This document shows positions 26,507 through 35,415 of a stretch of 64,000 nt of DNA, piece by piece. The position numbers and the translations under genes were made by a program. Below the pieces are notes generated by a model that was given only the letters and a program-made list of their open reading frames with translations, made no database searches and was not told the DNA's origin. The first letter of the stretch is position 1. The number at the start of each line of letters is the position of its first letter. Source of the stretch: Devosia sp. (GTDB lineage: Bacteria > Pseudomonadota > Alphaproteobacteria > Rhizobiales > Devosiaceae); NCBI RefSeq assembly GCF_017744655.1, contig NZ_JAGIAW010000014.1:1-64000 (forward strand), in the 5' to 3' direction.

Positions 26507-28765
26507 CTATCGGGCCGCCAGATGCTGCCCGGTCAAGGAGTGTTTTGCCTTGGCGAGATCGGCCGGAACGCCCTCGAACTGCACATTCCCGCCTTCATTG
26601 CCGGCCCCCGGCCCCAGGTCGATCACCCAGTCGGCGCGCGAAATCACATCGAGATTGTGCTCGATGACGATCACGGAAGACCCAGCCTCGACGAGCCGGT
26701 CAAACAGCCCGATCAGCGTATCGACGTCATTCATGTGCAGGCCCGTCGTCGGCTCGTCGAGCACATAGATATTGCCCTTCTTGCCCAGCTCCGCCGCCAG
26801 CTTCAGCCGCTGCCTTTCCCCGCCAGACAGCGTTGACAGCGGCTGCCCCAGCGTCAGATAGCCAAGCCCCACATCCACCAGTCCCTGCAGGATTTTGGCC
26901 ACCGCCGGCTCGGTGAAAAACTTCGCTGCGTCCTCGATGCTCATCTCATAGACATCCGCAATCGACTTGCCGCGCAGCTCATGCGCCAGCACTTCGGGCA
27001 GGAAGCGCTTGCCCTCGCAGGTCTCGCAAGTGGTGATCATCGGATCGAGATGCGCGAGGTCGGTATAAATCACCCCCAGCCCATTGCAGTCGGGACACGC
27101 TCCCTTGGAATTGGCCGAGAACAGCGAAGCCTCGACCCCATTTGCCTTGGCAAACGCCTTGCGCACATTGTCCAGAATACCCGTATAAGTCGCCGTATTA
27201 CTCCGCCGCGACCCACGCGCTAGGTTCTGGTCGATGATGATCGTGTCAGGGTAAGCCACCGGCAGACACCCCTGGATCAGGCTCGATTTCCCCGACCCGG
27301 CCACGCCCGTCACCGCCGTCAGCACACCACGCGGAATGGCGACCGAAACGTCCTTGAGGTTATTGATCCCTGCCTTCTCGATCTTCAGCGCCTCGCCCTT
27401 GGCCGCCCGCACCTTGTCCTTGATCGGCTGATGCTTCTTCATGTGATTGCCGGTCAGCGTCCCCGACCCCAGCAACCCCGCAAAGTCGCCCTCATAGACC
27501 ACCTCGCCGCCCTTCGACCCCGCGAACGGCCCCATATCGACCACATGGTCGGCAATGGCGATCATGTCCGGCTTGTGCTCGACAATGAGCACCGTATTGC
27601 CCTTGTCCCGCAACTGCGTCATCAGCCCGGCCAACCGCCCCACATCATGCGGATGCAGCCCCACCGAAGGCTCGTCGAATACATAGGTGATATCGGTCAG
27701 CGACGACCCCAGATGCCGCACCATCTTCACCCGCTGGCTCTCCCCGCCCGACAGCGTCGAACTTTCGCGATCAAGGCTGAGATAACCCAGCCCGATGGTG
27801 ACCAGGTTCTCGAGCCGCAGCGCCAACGCCTCCAGCATCGGCCCCACCTGCGGCGCCTCTATGGAGCGAATGAACGGCGCCAGATCGCTCACTTGCATGC
27901 CGGATAGGTCGGCAATCGACTTGCCCTTGATGGTCGACGTCAGCGCCGCCTGATTAAGCCGCGTCCCGTGACAAGCCGGACAGACGGCGCGGGTAAAAAT
28001 CTTCTCGTATTCGCGCAGCACATGCGGCTGCAGGCTTTCCGGGTCCTTTGAGCCCAACCCCTTCTTGAGCTTGGCCACCACGCCCTCATAGGTCAGTCCG
28101 ATTTTTCCGACTTTGATCTTCCGCCCATCGTCGAGATGCAGCAGGTTCTCCCGCTCCTCCGCGGAAAAATCCTTGACCTTCTTGTCCATATTGAACAGGC
28201 CGGAATTGGCGTAGATCTCCCACCACCAGCTATCGACGGCAAAGTCCTTGGGCAGGATCGCGCCCTCATTAAGCGACCTGTTCTCGTCGATCACCGCCGC
28301 CATATCCATGGCCGCCACCTGCCCGATCCCCTCGCAATCCCCGCACATGCCGCGTGGGTCATTGTAGGAATAAAGCGATGGTGCCCCAAGCTTGGGCTCC
28401 GCCAGCCGCGAAAACAGCACCCGCAACATCTGCGCCGCATCGGTCACCGTCGCCACGGTCGAGCGCGAATTGCCGCCCAACCGCTGTTGGTCGACAATGA
28501 CCGCCGCCGAAATGTTTTCGAGCTGATCGGCATCCGGCTGCCCATAGCGCGGCATGAACTGCTGCACGAAAGCGGGATAGGTCTCGTTGATTAGCCGCTG
28601 GCTCTCCGCCGCAATGGTCCCAAACACCAGCGACGACTTCCCCGATCCCGACACTCCGGTAAACACCGTGATCTTGCGCTTCGGAATATCGAGCGACACA
28701 TCCTTGAGATTGTTCTCCCGCGCCCCGCGAATGACGATCGAACCATAAAGCGACGTATCGGACAT
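26507..28765 (-). CDS. Short UvrA-like ABC ATPase (UvrA2/DrrC type)
   Basis: A protein of 752 residues, roughly 200 shorter than housekeeping UvrA (about 950), so some internal UvrA domains are reduced. Both ATPase modules are intact: Walker A GVSGSGKSS and GVAGSGKSS, signatures LSGGESQR and LSGGERQR. Four CxxC pairs (CGDC, CPAC, CPDC, CETC) form the zinc modules. Such paralogues are linked to DNA-damage or drug tolerance and probably do not replace UvrA. The start at 28765 has GGGAG upstream. It is a single-gene unit between exo and phn regions. Confidence 0.9.
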   Translation of the reverse strand: MSDTSLYGSIVIRGARENNLKDVSLDIPKRKITVFTGVSGSGKSSLVFGTIAAESQRLINETYPAFVQQFMPRYGQPDADQLENISAAVIVDQQRLGGNSRSTVATVTDAAQMLRVLFSRLAEPKLGAPSLYSYNDPRGMCGDCEGIGQVAAMDMAAVIDENRSLNEGAILPKDFAVDSWWWEIYANSGLFNMDKKVKDFSAEERENLLHLDDGRKIKVGKIGLTYEGVVAKLKKGLGSKDPESLQPHVLREYEKIFTRAVCPACHGTRLNQAALTSTIKGKSIADLSGMQVSDLAPFIRSIEAPQVGPMLEALALRLENLVTIGLGYLSLDRESSTLSGGESQRVKMVRHLGSSLTDITYVFDEPSVGLHPHDVGRLAGLMTQLRDKGNTVLIVEHKPDMIAIADHVVDMGPFAGSKGGEVVYEGDFAGLLGSGTLTGNHMKKHQPIKDKVRAAKGEALKIEKAGINNLKDVSVAIPRGVLTAVTGVAGSGKSSLIQGCLPVAYPDTIIIDQNLARGSRRSNTATYTGILDNVRKAFAKANGVEASLFSANSKGACPDCNGLGVIYTDLAHLDPMITTCETCEGKRFLPEVLAHELRGKSIADVYEMSIEDAAKFFTEPAVAKILQGLVDVGLGYLTLGQPLSTLSGGERQRLKLAAELGKKGNIYVLDEPTTGLHMNDVDTLIGLFDRLVEAGSSVIVIEHNLDVISRADWVIDLGPGAGNEGGNVQFEGVPADLAKAKHSLTGQHLAAR

Positions 28766-28897
28766 CAAAACTCCCTCAAGCAAATCTGGTCAGCAGACGA
28801 ACCTTGCCTGCTCTCTTTGACACGACGTGTCAGCAAGCCCGATTTCGACGACGACTAGCAAATTCAACCGGACTGCGCTCCTCCAACCCCACCCACG

Positions 28898-28973
28898 ACG
28901 TCATTCCCGCGGAAGCGGGAATCTCCCCTCTCTCCCCAAAAACGGAGATCCCCGCTTTCGCGGGGATGACACA
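28898..28973. repeat. REP-like double-hairpin repeat, copy 2
   Basis: The left unit contains ATTCCCGCGGAAGCGGGAAT, and the right unit is the inverted form with ATCCCC/GGGGAT ends. It lies between the UvrA-like gene and the end of the phnC-D-E operon. Confidence 0.85.
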
Positions 28974-29006
28974 GTGTTTGCAATTGATCGCGCATACTGG
29001 GACGCC

Positions 29007-30350
29007 CTAGTGCCCCGTGCCGCCAATCAACCTCTGGCGGATCGCCGTCGACATATTGTCGAACAGGAACACCACGAACAGGATCAGCAGCACCATATAG
29101 GCCACCTTGTCCCAGTCCGAATTGGTGCCCATCGACTCCAGCAGCTTCAAACCGATACCGCCCGCACCCACGGCGCCAATAACGGTCGCCGAGCGCGTAT
29201 TGCTCTCCCAAAAGTAGAGCGACTGCGACACGAACACCGGCAGCACCTGGGGCACCACGCCATAGCGATTGACCGAGGCCGGGCTCGCGCCCACCGACTT
29301 CATGCCCTCGCGCTGCTTGTCGTCCACATTCTCCAGCGCCTCGGCATAGACTTTTCCGAGTGCACCGGTATCGGTGAAAAAGATCGCCGCAATGCCCGGG
29401 ATCGGGCCGGGGCCAAAGCCGCGGGTAAAGAACAGCGCCCAGATCAACATGTCGACCGAGCGGATGAAGTCGAAGAACCGCTTCATCAGCCAGTTGGTCG
29501 TCCGGTTCGGCGTAATAGTCCGCGCCGCAAAGAAGGCCAGCGGGAACGCGAGCAACGTCGCCAAGAGCGTACCGACGAAAGCCATCACCAGCGTCTGGAA
29601 CAGCTTTACGAGAATATCCGCATGCTGCCAGGCCTGATTGTTGAGCCACTGGTTGACCACGAACTGCGCGTTCGACATATCCGGATTGACCCGGTCACCC
29701 GAGAACATCAGCCCGATCGAAGAGAAGAAATCATGCCCCCAGAGCGGCGATTTCGGATCGTAGAGGAAATTGGCCCAGCCAAAGAAGCGGCGCTGCACAT
29801 AGACCTGTTTGTCGCGGATCTCGGCCTGGCCTTCAAAGCCAAAGTCGACGATCACCTTCTGGCGGTCCTGCTGGATCGCGGCTGGCGCGCCTTCCGGTGC
29901 CGTCGCGGCGCCGTCAGCGATCATCACCGGCCAGGCTTCGCCACCGACATAGACCTGAACTTCGGTCGTCGTGATATCGAGCCGGTCCGCCTCGCTGCCG
30001 AAGGTTACCGTCATACTGCCGTCGTCGTGCGGCGTCAGCCAGTCGATCTCGGCGCCAACCGGATACTGCCCGCGGCTCGACCATTGCGGCGTGATCGTCC
30101 CACCCTCGCCAAAGCGCAGGCGCGGCGTAGCACGCCAGCTATACCAGTCCTGCACATAGATCGAGGCGCGATCCCATTTGCCGTTCTGCAGGGCCGGTCC
30201 AACATTGAAGAAGAACCAGCAGAAAACGAGATAGAACACCGTCGCGACAAGCCCGACGATCAGGCCATGTCGCTTGAAGAACGAGGTCTTGAACACCTCG
30301 GGAAATTTCTGTTCGAGCCGAGCGCGCTCGGCAGCACTGATCGCTGACAT
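29007..30350 (-). CDS. phnE: Phosphonate ABC permease PhnE2 with large N-terminal extracytoplasmic domain
   Basis: A protein of 447 residues, much longer than the usual PhnE (about 260-280). One membrane span lies at about 28-50, followed by some 200 mostly beta-rich residues outside the membrane. The permease domain is at about 250-440 with the EAA-like loop ENVDDKQREGMKSVGAS. The start at 30350 is chosen because the open frame above it overlaps the partner permease gene. It is the last gene of phnC-D-E-E. Together the two permeases should form a heterodimer for phosphonate import. Confidence 0.92.
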   Translation of the reverse strand: MSAISAAERARLEQKFPEVFKTSFFKRHGLIVGLVATVFYLVFCWFFFNVGPALQNGKWDRASIYVQDWYSWRATPRLRFGEGGTITPQWSSRGQYPVGAEIDWLTPHDDGSMTVTFGSEADRLDITTTEVQVYVGGEAWPVMIADGAATAPEGAPAAIQQDRQKVIVDFGFEGQAEIRDKQVYVQRRFFGWANFLYDPKSPLWGHDFFSSIGLMFSGDRVNPDMSNAQFVVNQWLNNQAWQHADILVKLFQTLVMAFVGTLLATLLAFPLAFFAARTITPNRTTNWLMKRFFDFIRSVDMLIWALFFTRGFGPGPIPGIAAIFFTDTGALGKVYAEALENVDDKQREGMKSVGASPASVNRYGVVPQVLPVFVSQSLYFWESNTRSATVIGAVGAGGIGLKLLESMGTNSDWDKVAYMVLLILFVVFLFDNMSTAIRQRLIGGTGH

Positions 30351-30352
30351 CT

Positions 30353-31327
30353 TTACACGCTCGCCTTTCCGAAATTGAGACTTGCATCGCCCACGAGGCG
30401 CCCCCGCAGCCAGCCCGAGAACTGGTCGATGGCAATGATGGTCACGAGCAGCAGGATGATGATCGCATAGGTCTGCGCCGCATAATCGCGCCCGATGGAG
30501 AGGCGAAACACTTCGCCGATACCGCCGCCACCCACCGCACCGATAATGGTCGAGGCGCGCACGTTGATCTCCATGCGGAGGAGACCATAGGAGACGAAGT
30601 TTGGCATCACCTGCGGCACAATGGCGTAGCGCACGCGCTCGAGCCAACTCGCACCCACCGATTTTAGCCCCTCATCGGGCTTCATGTCGGCATTTTCGAC
30701 GACCTCGAAGAACAGTTTTCCGAGCGCCCCGATCGTATGCAGCGACACCGCCGCAATAGCCGCAATCGGGCCGATGGAGAGCACGGCCGTAAGCAGACCA
30801 GCGATGACGATTTCCGGGAAAGCGCGCATCACTTCCATGATGCGCCGCACGATCCACCGCACCGCTCCCGCGCCAACAAGGTTCGTGGCAGCGAAGAAGC
30901 AGAGAAAGAAGGCAAAGGCACCACCAATAATGGTCGAAACCACGGCGATATTCACCGTCACGACCAGCTGGTAGATGAAATTCGGGATGTAGAACGTATC
31001 GGTCAGCCAGATATTGCTCGACGTATAGTCGTACTTGGCCGACCCGTCGAAATAGGGCGACTCCAGCCCGAACATGGCGCGAAAGATCTCGAATGGATCG
31101 CGCGGCATGAAGTTCTTGATGAAGTCGAACATATAGGGGAGGCGTTCGAAGAACTTCCCCGAATTGGCCGAGTTGGCATAGGACATTGCCGCAAACAGTG
31201 CGACCAAAACGCCGATCACGACGAGGATCGTATAGATCCGCCGCGTCCTGACCTGGCCGCGATAGTGCTCCAGCAGCGTCGCGCCCACCTGCGAAAGTCC
31301 AGTCGAACTGTGGGTAGTATCGGCCAT
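30353..31327 (-). CDS. phnE: Phosphonate ABC permease PhnE1
   Basis: A protein of 324 residues. The first span lies at about 31-50 and the permease domain in the C-terminal 200 residues, with the coupling loop ENADMKPDEGLKSVGAS. An extracytoplasmic segment at about 55-115 is shorter than in its partner. It is encoded two bases upstream of PhnE2, which argues for coupled translation and a heterodimeric channel. Confidence 0.94.
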   Translation of the reverse strand: MADTTHSSTGLSQVGATLLEHYRGQVRTRRIYTILVVIGVLVALFAAMSYANSANSGKFFERLPYMFDFIKNFMPRDPFEIFRAMFGLESPYFDGSAKYDYTSSNIWLTDTFYIPNFIYQLVVTVNIAVVSTIIGGAFAFFLCFFAATNLVGAGAVRWIVRRIMEVMRAFPEIVIAGLLTAVLSIGPIAAIAAVSLHTIGALGKLFFEVVENADMKPDEGLKSVGASWLERVRYAIVPQVMPNFVSYGLLRMEINVRASTIIGAVGGGGIGEVFRLSIGRDYAAQTYAIIILLLVTIIAIDQFSGWLRGRLVGDASLNFGKASV

Positions 31328-31351
31328 GGGCAGGAGCTTTCCAAACTCTCG

Positions 31352-31425
31352 ATGTCACCCCGGCGAAGGCCGGGGCCCATCCCGAGATCTCAAGATGGAT
31401 CCCGGCCTTCGCCGGGATGACACCG
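31352..31425. repeat. REP-like double-hairpin repeat, copy 3
   Basis: This copy has diverged to a GGCGAAGGCC core, and the same change appears in both arms, so the arms remain complementary. It lies inside the phnD-phnE gap of the operon. Confidence 0.85.
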
Positions 31426-31441
31426 AGTGTGGGAACAAGTT

Positions 31442-31467
31442 GGTGGCGAAGCCGAAGCATCGCCACC
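31442..31467 (-). other. Intercistronic hairpin after phnD
   Basis: Perfect eight-base arms GGTGGCGA / TCGCCACC lie about 12 bases beyond the phnD stop. Such hairpins after binding-protein genes often stabilise the upstream transcript and allow higher expression than that of the permeases. No T-run follows. Confidence 0.5.
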
Positions 31468-31479
31468 AGGGATAAAAGA

Positions 31480-32388
31480 TTAACCGCCGATCACCGACTT
31501 ACGAGCGTCGATGATGGTCTGGTAGAGCGGCTGGCCGGCGTCGACGAAGTTGGTGTAGCCACCAGCGGTGAACGCGTCGAAGCATTCGAAGTCGGTTTCC
31601 GGCAGGGCCTTGAAGAAGGCGGTAACCTGAGCCTTCGTTTCAGCCGGGAGCTTGTTGGAAACCATCAGCGGGCCGTTCGGGATGATCGGGGACTGCCAGA
31701 CTTCAACCAGGTCGTCCATGTCGAGCAGACCCTTGTCGACCATGATGCGCAGGTTGCCGGAAGTGTAGCCTTCCGAGAATTCGCCCTGGCCCGAACCGAA
31801 GGTGGTGCCAACATCCCAGGTGCCGTCGAGAACGCCGAGCACGAGGTTTTCGTGGCCGCCGCCAAAGCCGGTTTCGCTGTAGAATTCAGCGATCGGAGCG
31901 CCGATATCGGCCGGCAGGGACACGTTCGGGATCAGGTAGCCCGAGGTGGAATCGGGATCGGCGAAGCCGAGCTTCTTGCCCTTGGTCGAAGCCAGATCGG
32001 TGATACCCGAGTCAGCGCGAGCAACCATGATCGTGTGGTAGCCGGTCGAACCGTCAGCCTGCTGGGTGGTCAGCACCGGGTCAACGGCTTCCGGGTCCTG
32101 CAGGTAGATGGCGGCATAGGACGAAGCGCCCATGATGGCGATGTCGATGGTGCCACCGAGCAGGCCCTGGATGATGCCGTTATAGTCGGGCGAGGGGAAG
32201 AACTGGACTTCGGAAACGCCGGTTGCGGCCTTCAGCGGCTCGGCAACGCATTCCGAACGACGCAGCTGGTCGGCTTCGTTTTCGCCGCCATCGAGACCGA
32301 TGCGGAGGACGGTGACGTCCTGAGCAAAGGCAGCGGTCGACATCGAGAGGGCCACGGAGGCCAGGAGCAGTTTACGGATCGCGGACAC
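31480..32388 (-). CDS. phnD: Phosphonate substrate-binding protein PhnD
   Basis: A protein of 302 residues with a signal peptide cut near residue 22 (TAAFA). It is a PhnD-type periplasmic binding protein with the RIGLDGGENE start of the mature domain, ASSYAAIYL and DPDSTSGYLIPN ligand-site segments. It delivers phosphonates, and probably phosphate esters, to the PhnE1/PhnE2 permease. The start is GTG at 32388 with GGAGA upstream. Confidence 0.94.
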   Translation of the reverse strand: MSAIRKLLLASVALSMSTAAFAQDVTVLRIGLDGGENEADQLRRSECVAEPLKAATGVSEVQFFPSPDYNGIIQGLLGGTIDIAIMGASSYAAIYLQDPEAVDPVLTTQQADGSTGYHTIMVARADSGITDLASTKGKKLGFADPDSTSGYLIPNVSLPADIGAPIAEFYSETGFGGGHENLVLGVLDGTWDVGTTFGSGQGEFSEGYTSGNLRIMVDKGLLDMDDLVEVWQSPIIPNGPLMVSNKLPAETKAQVTAFFKALPETDFECFDAFTAGGYTNFVDAGQPLYQTIIDARKSVIGG

Positions 32389-32443
32389 GGGAAGTCTCCT
32401 TTGGTGACGCGGGATAGGTCTTCGGCTTCCAAGGGCCGATGAC

Positions 32444-33271
32444 TTAGGGAGCCTGCTGCGCGTTGGTCGGCGTACGCGGCAGGAATTGCACGGGCGCGAT
32501 CGAGGTCGAGGTCATGGCTTCCGAAAAAGCCTCCTTCAAACCATCGGCGCCGTAGATGGTGCGAGCGACGTCCGTCGTCAGCTCGTCGGGCGTACCGTCA
32601 AACACCACCTTGCCCTGGCTCATTCCGACGATGCGCTCGCAATAAGCGCGCGCCGTGTCGAGCGTATGCAGGTTGGTGATGACGGTGATACCTTCGGCAT
32701 TGATGTCACGGAGGCTGTCCATGACGATCTGCGCATTGCGCGGATCAAGGCTGGCGATCGGTTCGTCCGCCAGGATCATCTTCGGATTTTGCATCAGGGC
32801 GCGAGCGATGGCCACGCGCTGCTGCTGACCGCCGGAAAGCGTCTGGGCCCACTGCATGGCAGTCTGGGCAATGTCGAGACGATCGAGGGCCTTCAGCGCT
32901 TCAAGCTGCTCTTCCGGGGTAAAAACCTGCAGCAGGTTCAGCACGGGATTGCGGCCATTGAGCCGGCCGAGCATCACATTGGTGATGACATCGAGGCGCG
33001 GCACGAGGTTGAACTGCTGGAAGATCATCGCGCAATCGCGCTGCCAGGAGCGGAGCGACGCGCCCTTCAGTTCCGACGTCTTCACGCCGTCATATTCGAT
33101 ATAGCCCGATGACACGTCATTGAGACGGTTGATCATGCGCAGCAGCGTCGACTTGCCAGCGCCGGATCGGCCGATAATGCCGACCATCTGGCCCTGCGGG
33201 ATTTCGAGCGTCACATCATCGACGGCGACCTTGTCACCGAAACGTCGCGTAACGTGCGAAATTTTGAGCAT
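32444..33271 (-). CDS. phnC: Phosphonate ABC ATPase PhnC
   Basis: A protein of 275 residues. Walker [10 protein letters not shown] is at about 34-42, signature LSGGQQQR at about 145, and Walker B MILADEP follows. The C-terminal 25 residues are an extension. It is the first gene of phnC-D-E-E and powers the importer. A Pho-box-like site lies about 70 bases upstream of its ATG. Confidence 0.95.
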   Translation of the reverse strand: MLKISHVTRRFGDKVAVDDVTLEIPQGQMVGIIGRSGAGKSTLLRMINRLNDVSSGYIEYDGVKTSELKGASLRSWQRDCAMIFQQFNLVPRLDVITNVMLGRLNGRNPVLNLLQVFTPEEQLEALKALDRLDIAQTAMQWAQTLSGGQQQRVAIARALMQNPKMILADEPIASLDPRNAQIVMDSLRDINAEGITVITNLHTLDTARAYCERIVGMSQGKVVFDGTPDELTTDVARTIYGADGLKEAFSEAMTSTSIAPVQFLPRTPTNAQQAP

Positions 33272-33338
33272 GCTTGGCGCCCCGTCCTTGAGATGGGCGA
33301 CACCTAAGGGGCATGCGTAACGTCAGCATGTAGAAATG

Positions 33339-33356
33339 ATGACGGTTCAATGACGA
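33339..33356 (-). promoter_or_regulatory. Candidate Pho box upstream of phnC
   Basis: On the minus strand TCGTCAT-TGAA-CCGTCAT matches the PhoB direct repeat (CTGTCAT-N4-CTGTCAT) at 5 and 6 of 7 positions with correct spacing. It begins 68 bases before the phnC ATG. PhoB activation under phosphate limitation is expected for this transporter. Confidence 0.55.
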
Positions 33357-33371
33357 TCAGATTCAACCGTC

Positions 33372-34766
33372 TTAATTGTCTTCACCGGCCAGCACACGAC
33401 CAAATTGCTTGTAGATCGATCCAAGGATCGCTCCTAGACCGGCCGCAATGATGTAAAAGCCTAGAGTGACGACAAGAAGTGCTAGCGTGGCCGCCGCGAG
33501 CCACACGAAGAGCCGGTTTATTTTCAGCCAGCGCACGGGCCAGAACGCAAACTCTCCCAAGGCAACCTGCGCCTCCTTGCGAGTGGCTCCCTTGGCCTTG
33601 AGATAGGCGTCTATCCCCTGTTTCACCTCGCCGCGGCCGGAGGCGAGGGCATTTTTCAGCGAGTTGAGCCCGCGCTGCGCGGTGAACCTGAGAGCGAATG
33701 CGACCGACATGAGCATCGAAAAAAGGATCAGAAGTCCGATGACGGTCACCGCTACGATATTTGGATTGATGACACCCAATTGCCCGCTAATGGCATCGAA
33801 AAGGCCGGTCACCATGCCATCGAGACTGATCCCGGAGCCCGGCTGCACGAAGGGAAACACCAGCAGCAGCACGTTGCCATAATCCGTGCGCAGATAGATA
33901 TTCTGCAGTGTCACCAGATATCCCATAGCGAACAGCATGAAGACGCCCGCAATGGCATAGGTGAAAAAGCCCTCGAGTACCTCAAATCCCCTGCGTCCAT
34001 CCTTCGATGTCAGGTCGGGCACCAGCATCATCCGCTGCGCTCGAAACTGGGCCGAGAAGAACATCGTGGCAAATGCCAGCACCGCAACCACGAAGCCGAG
34101 AGCCAGCGCAGCGCCAATCCAGGTGAGGTAAATATAGGCGGCTCCAGCGAAATAGAGGTTCGCCGACTTCTCGAATGCACCGGCCGCGCAGACCGCGGCC
34201 TCCACATAACCACAGGCCGGCCCGGCGATTGACCAGTCAACCTCAAGGACTGAGTTGGAAAGCCTGATCTGTTCAATCCGCTCCGGATTACTATAGGCGG
34301 CGCTCACCACATCGGCGAAATCGTCGCCGAGAAACACGCCTCCCAGTGCGAGGATGATGACGACCAGCATCAACCACCAGAACCGTTGTCGGTAGAATAT
34401 CTTGATGATCTCTGCTTCCGACACCGCCTCCCAGCGATCGTTGACGATCATCCGCCGCGCCGACATTTCGGCAATAGCGTGGCGGGCATGATTATAGGTT
34501 TCCGCCGCGCAGTAGATGAAGAGCGGAAAAAGCAGCGCCAGGCCGATGGACCAGTTTGGCGCCGCGAAAAAGCCGACCTCTTTCCGCACCTCGGATGGAC
34601 CCGCGCAGGACACAAGCGCCCCACCGGTCCAACACGAGTTCACCTGCAATATGCCGATGAAATGCGCCGTAATGAGAAATGCCGCCCCGACAAAGAAGGC
34701 CGCAATGAAAAGTCCCATGGAACGTAGCATTCGCCGCTCCCCCAAAGCGGAAGGTACGGTAGTCAC
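33372..34766 (-). CDS. Multi-spanning membrane protein of unknown function within the phn locus
   Basis: A protein of about 464 residues that I do not recognise. It has around eight hydrophobic segments. Between the second and third lies a short cytoplasmic-type stretch with arginines, and near residue 350-400 a soluble, charged stretch. I prefer a GTG start at 34766 because GAGGAGG lies four bases upstream; TTG and later ATG codons are alternatives. It sits between the acetyltransferase gene and phnC, on the same strand but with separate spacing of about 35 and 100 bases. It is not a known C-P lyase or phosphonate transport component. Its function is unknown. Confidence 0.75.
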   Translation of the reverse strand: MTTVPSALGERRMLRSMGLFIAAFFVGAAFLITAHFIGILQVNSCWTGGALVSCAGPSEVRKEVGFFAAPNWSIGLALLFPLFIYCAAETYNHARHAIAEMSARRMIVNDRWEAVSEAEIIKIFYRQRFWWLMLVVIILALGGVFLGDDFADVVSAAYSNPERIEQIRLSNSVLEVDWSIAGPACGYVEAAVCAAGAFEKSANLYFAGAAYIYLTWIGAALALGFVVAVLAFATMFFSAQFRAQRMMLVPDLTSKDGRRGFEVLEGFFTYAIAGVFMLFAMGYLVTLQNIYLRTDYGNVLLLVFPFVQPGSGISLDGMVTGLFDAISGQLGVINPNIVAVTVIGLLILFSMLMSVAFALRFTAQRGLNSLKNALASGRGEVKQGIDAYLKAKGATRKEAQVALGEFAFWPVRWLKINRLFVWLAAATLALLVVTLGFYIIAAGLGAILGSIYKQFGRVLAGEDN

Positions 34767-34800
34767 GCAACCTCCTCGGGGCAACTGTTATTCTGGGGGA

Positions 34801-35415
34801 TCAAACTTCATACTTCTCCAAGAACTCTTCAATCCCGAGCTTACGGAAATCCGGCAATGCCTCATGCAATTGCTCGTGGCTCCAATCCCACCACTTCAAC
34901 GCATCGAGCCTCGACGCGATCGGATCGGCAAACCGCTGCTTGATCGTCTTGGCCGGCACGCCCACGGCAATGGCGAAATCCGCCACATCCTTGGTCACCA
35001 CCGCATTCGACCCGATGATCGCACCATTGCCGATCTTCACCCCCGGCATGATCACCGCGCCGTGCCCGATCCAGGTATCGTGCCCTATGCTGATCGGCGA
35101 ACTCTCGCGCCATTCGAAGAACGAGGCGTCATCCTCCTCGCCCTCGAAATACTGCGCCGAGCGATAGGTAAAGTGATGGAGCGACGCCCGCCCCATCGGA
35201 TGCATGCTCGCATAAATGCGCACATTGGCCGCGATATTGGAAAACTTCCCAATCGTCGAATAGGCAATCTGCGTACCGCTGACACAGTAGGAATAGTCGC
35301 CCATGGTCGAATAGGCGACATGGCAGAACGCCCCGACCTCGGTATATTTCCCCAGCGTCGACTGGTTCACCTTCGCCGTCTCATGCACCGACGGCGTTTC
35401 ACTCAACTTTTTCAT
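34801..35415 (-). CDS. Phosphonate-associated hexapeptide-repeat acetyltransferase
   Basis: A protein of 204 residues with left-handed beta-helix hexapeptide repeats over about 10-160 (for example IGHDTWIGHGAVIMPGVKIG and GAIIGSNAVV) and a short C-terminal helix. It belongs to the DapH/CAT-like family encoded in many C-P lyase operons (phn_thr-fam). It may acetylate aminophosphonates, or a pathway intermediate. Its ATG overlaps the phnL stop by four bases, placing it in the phn operon. Confidence 0.88.
   Translation of the reverse strand: MKKLSETPSVHETAKVNQSTLGKYTEVGAFCHVAYSTMGDYSYCVSGTQIAYSTIGKFSNIAANVRIYASMHPMGRASLHHFTYRSAQYFEGEEDDASFFEWRESSPISIGHDTWIGHGAVIMPGVKIGNGAIIGSNAVVTKDVADFAIAVGVPAKTIKQRFADPIASRLDALKWWDWSHEQLHEALPDFRKLGIEEFLEKYEV

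Noticed and set aside
28827-30347. Open frame of 506 codons on the plus strand
   Set aside because: It crosses the repeat at 28898 and is the shadow of phnE2; its composition is histidine/arginine-rich.
30351-30647. N-terminal extension of the phnE2 frame
   Set aside because: It lies inside phnE1 in another frame and encodes nothing like a permease.
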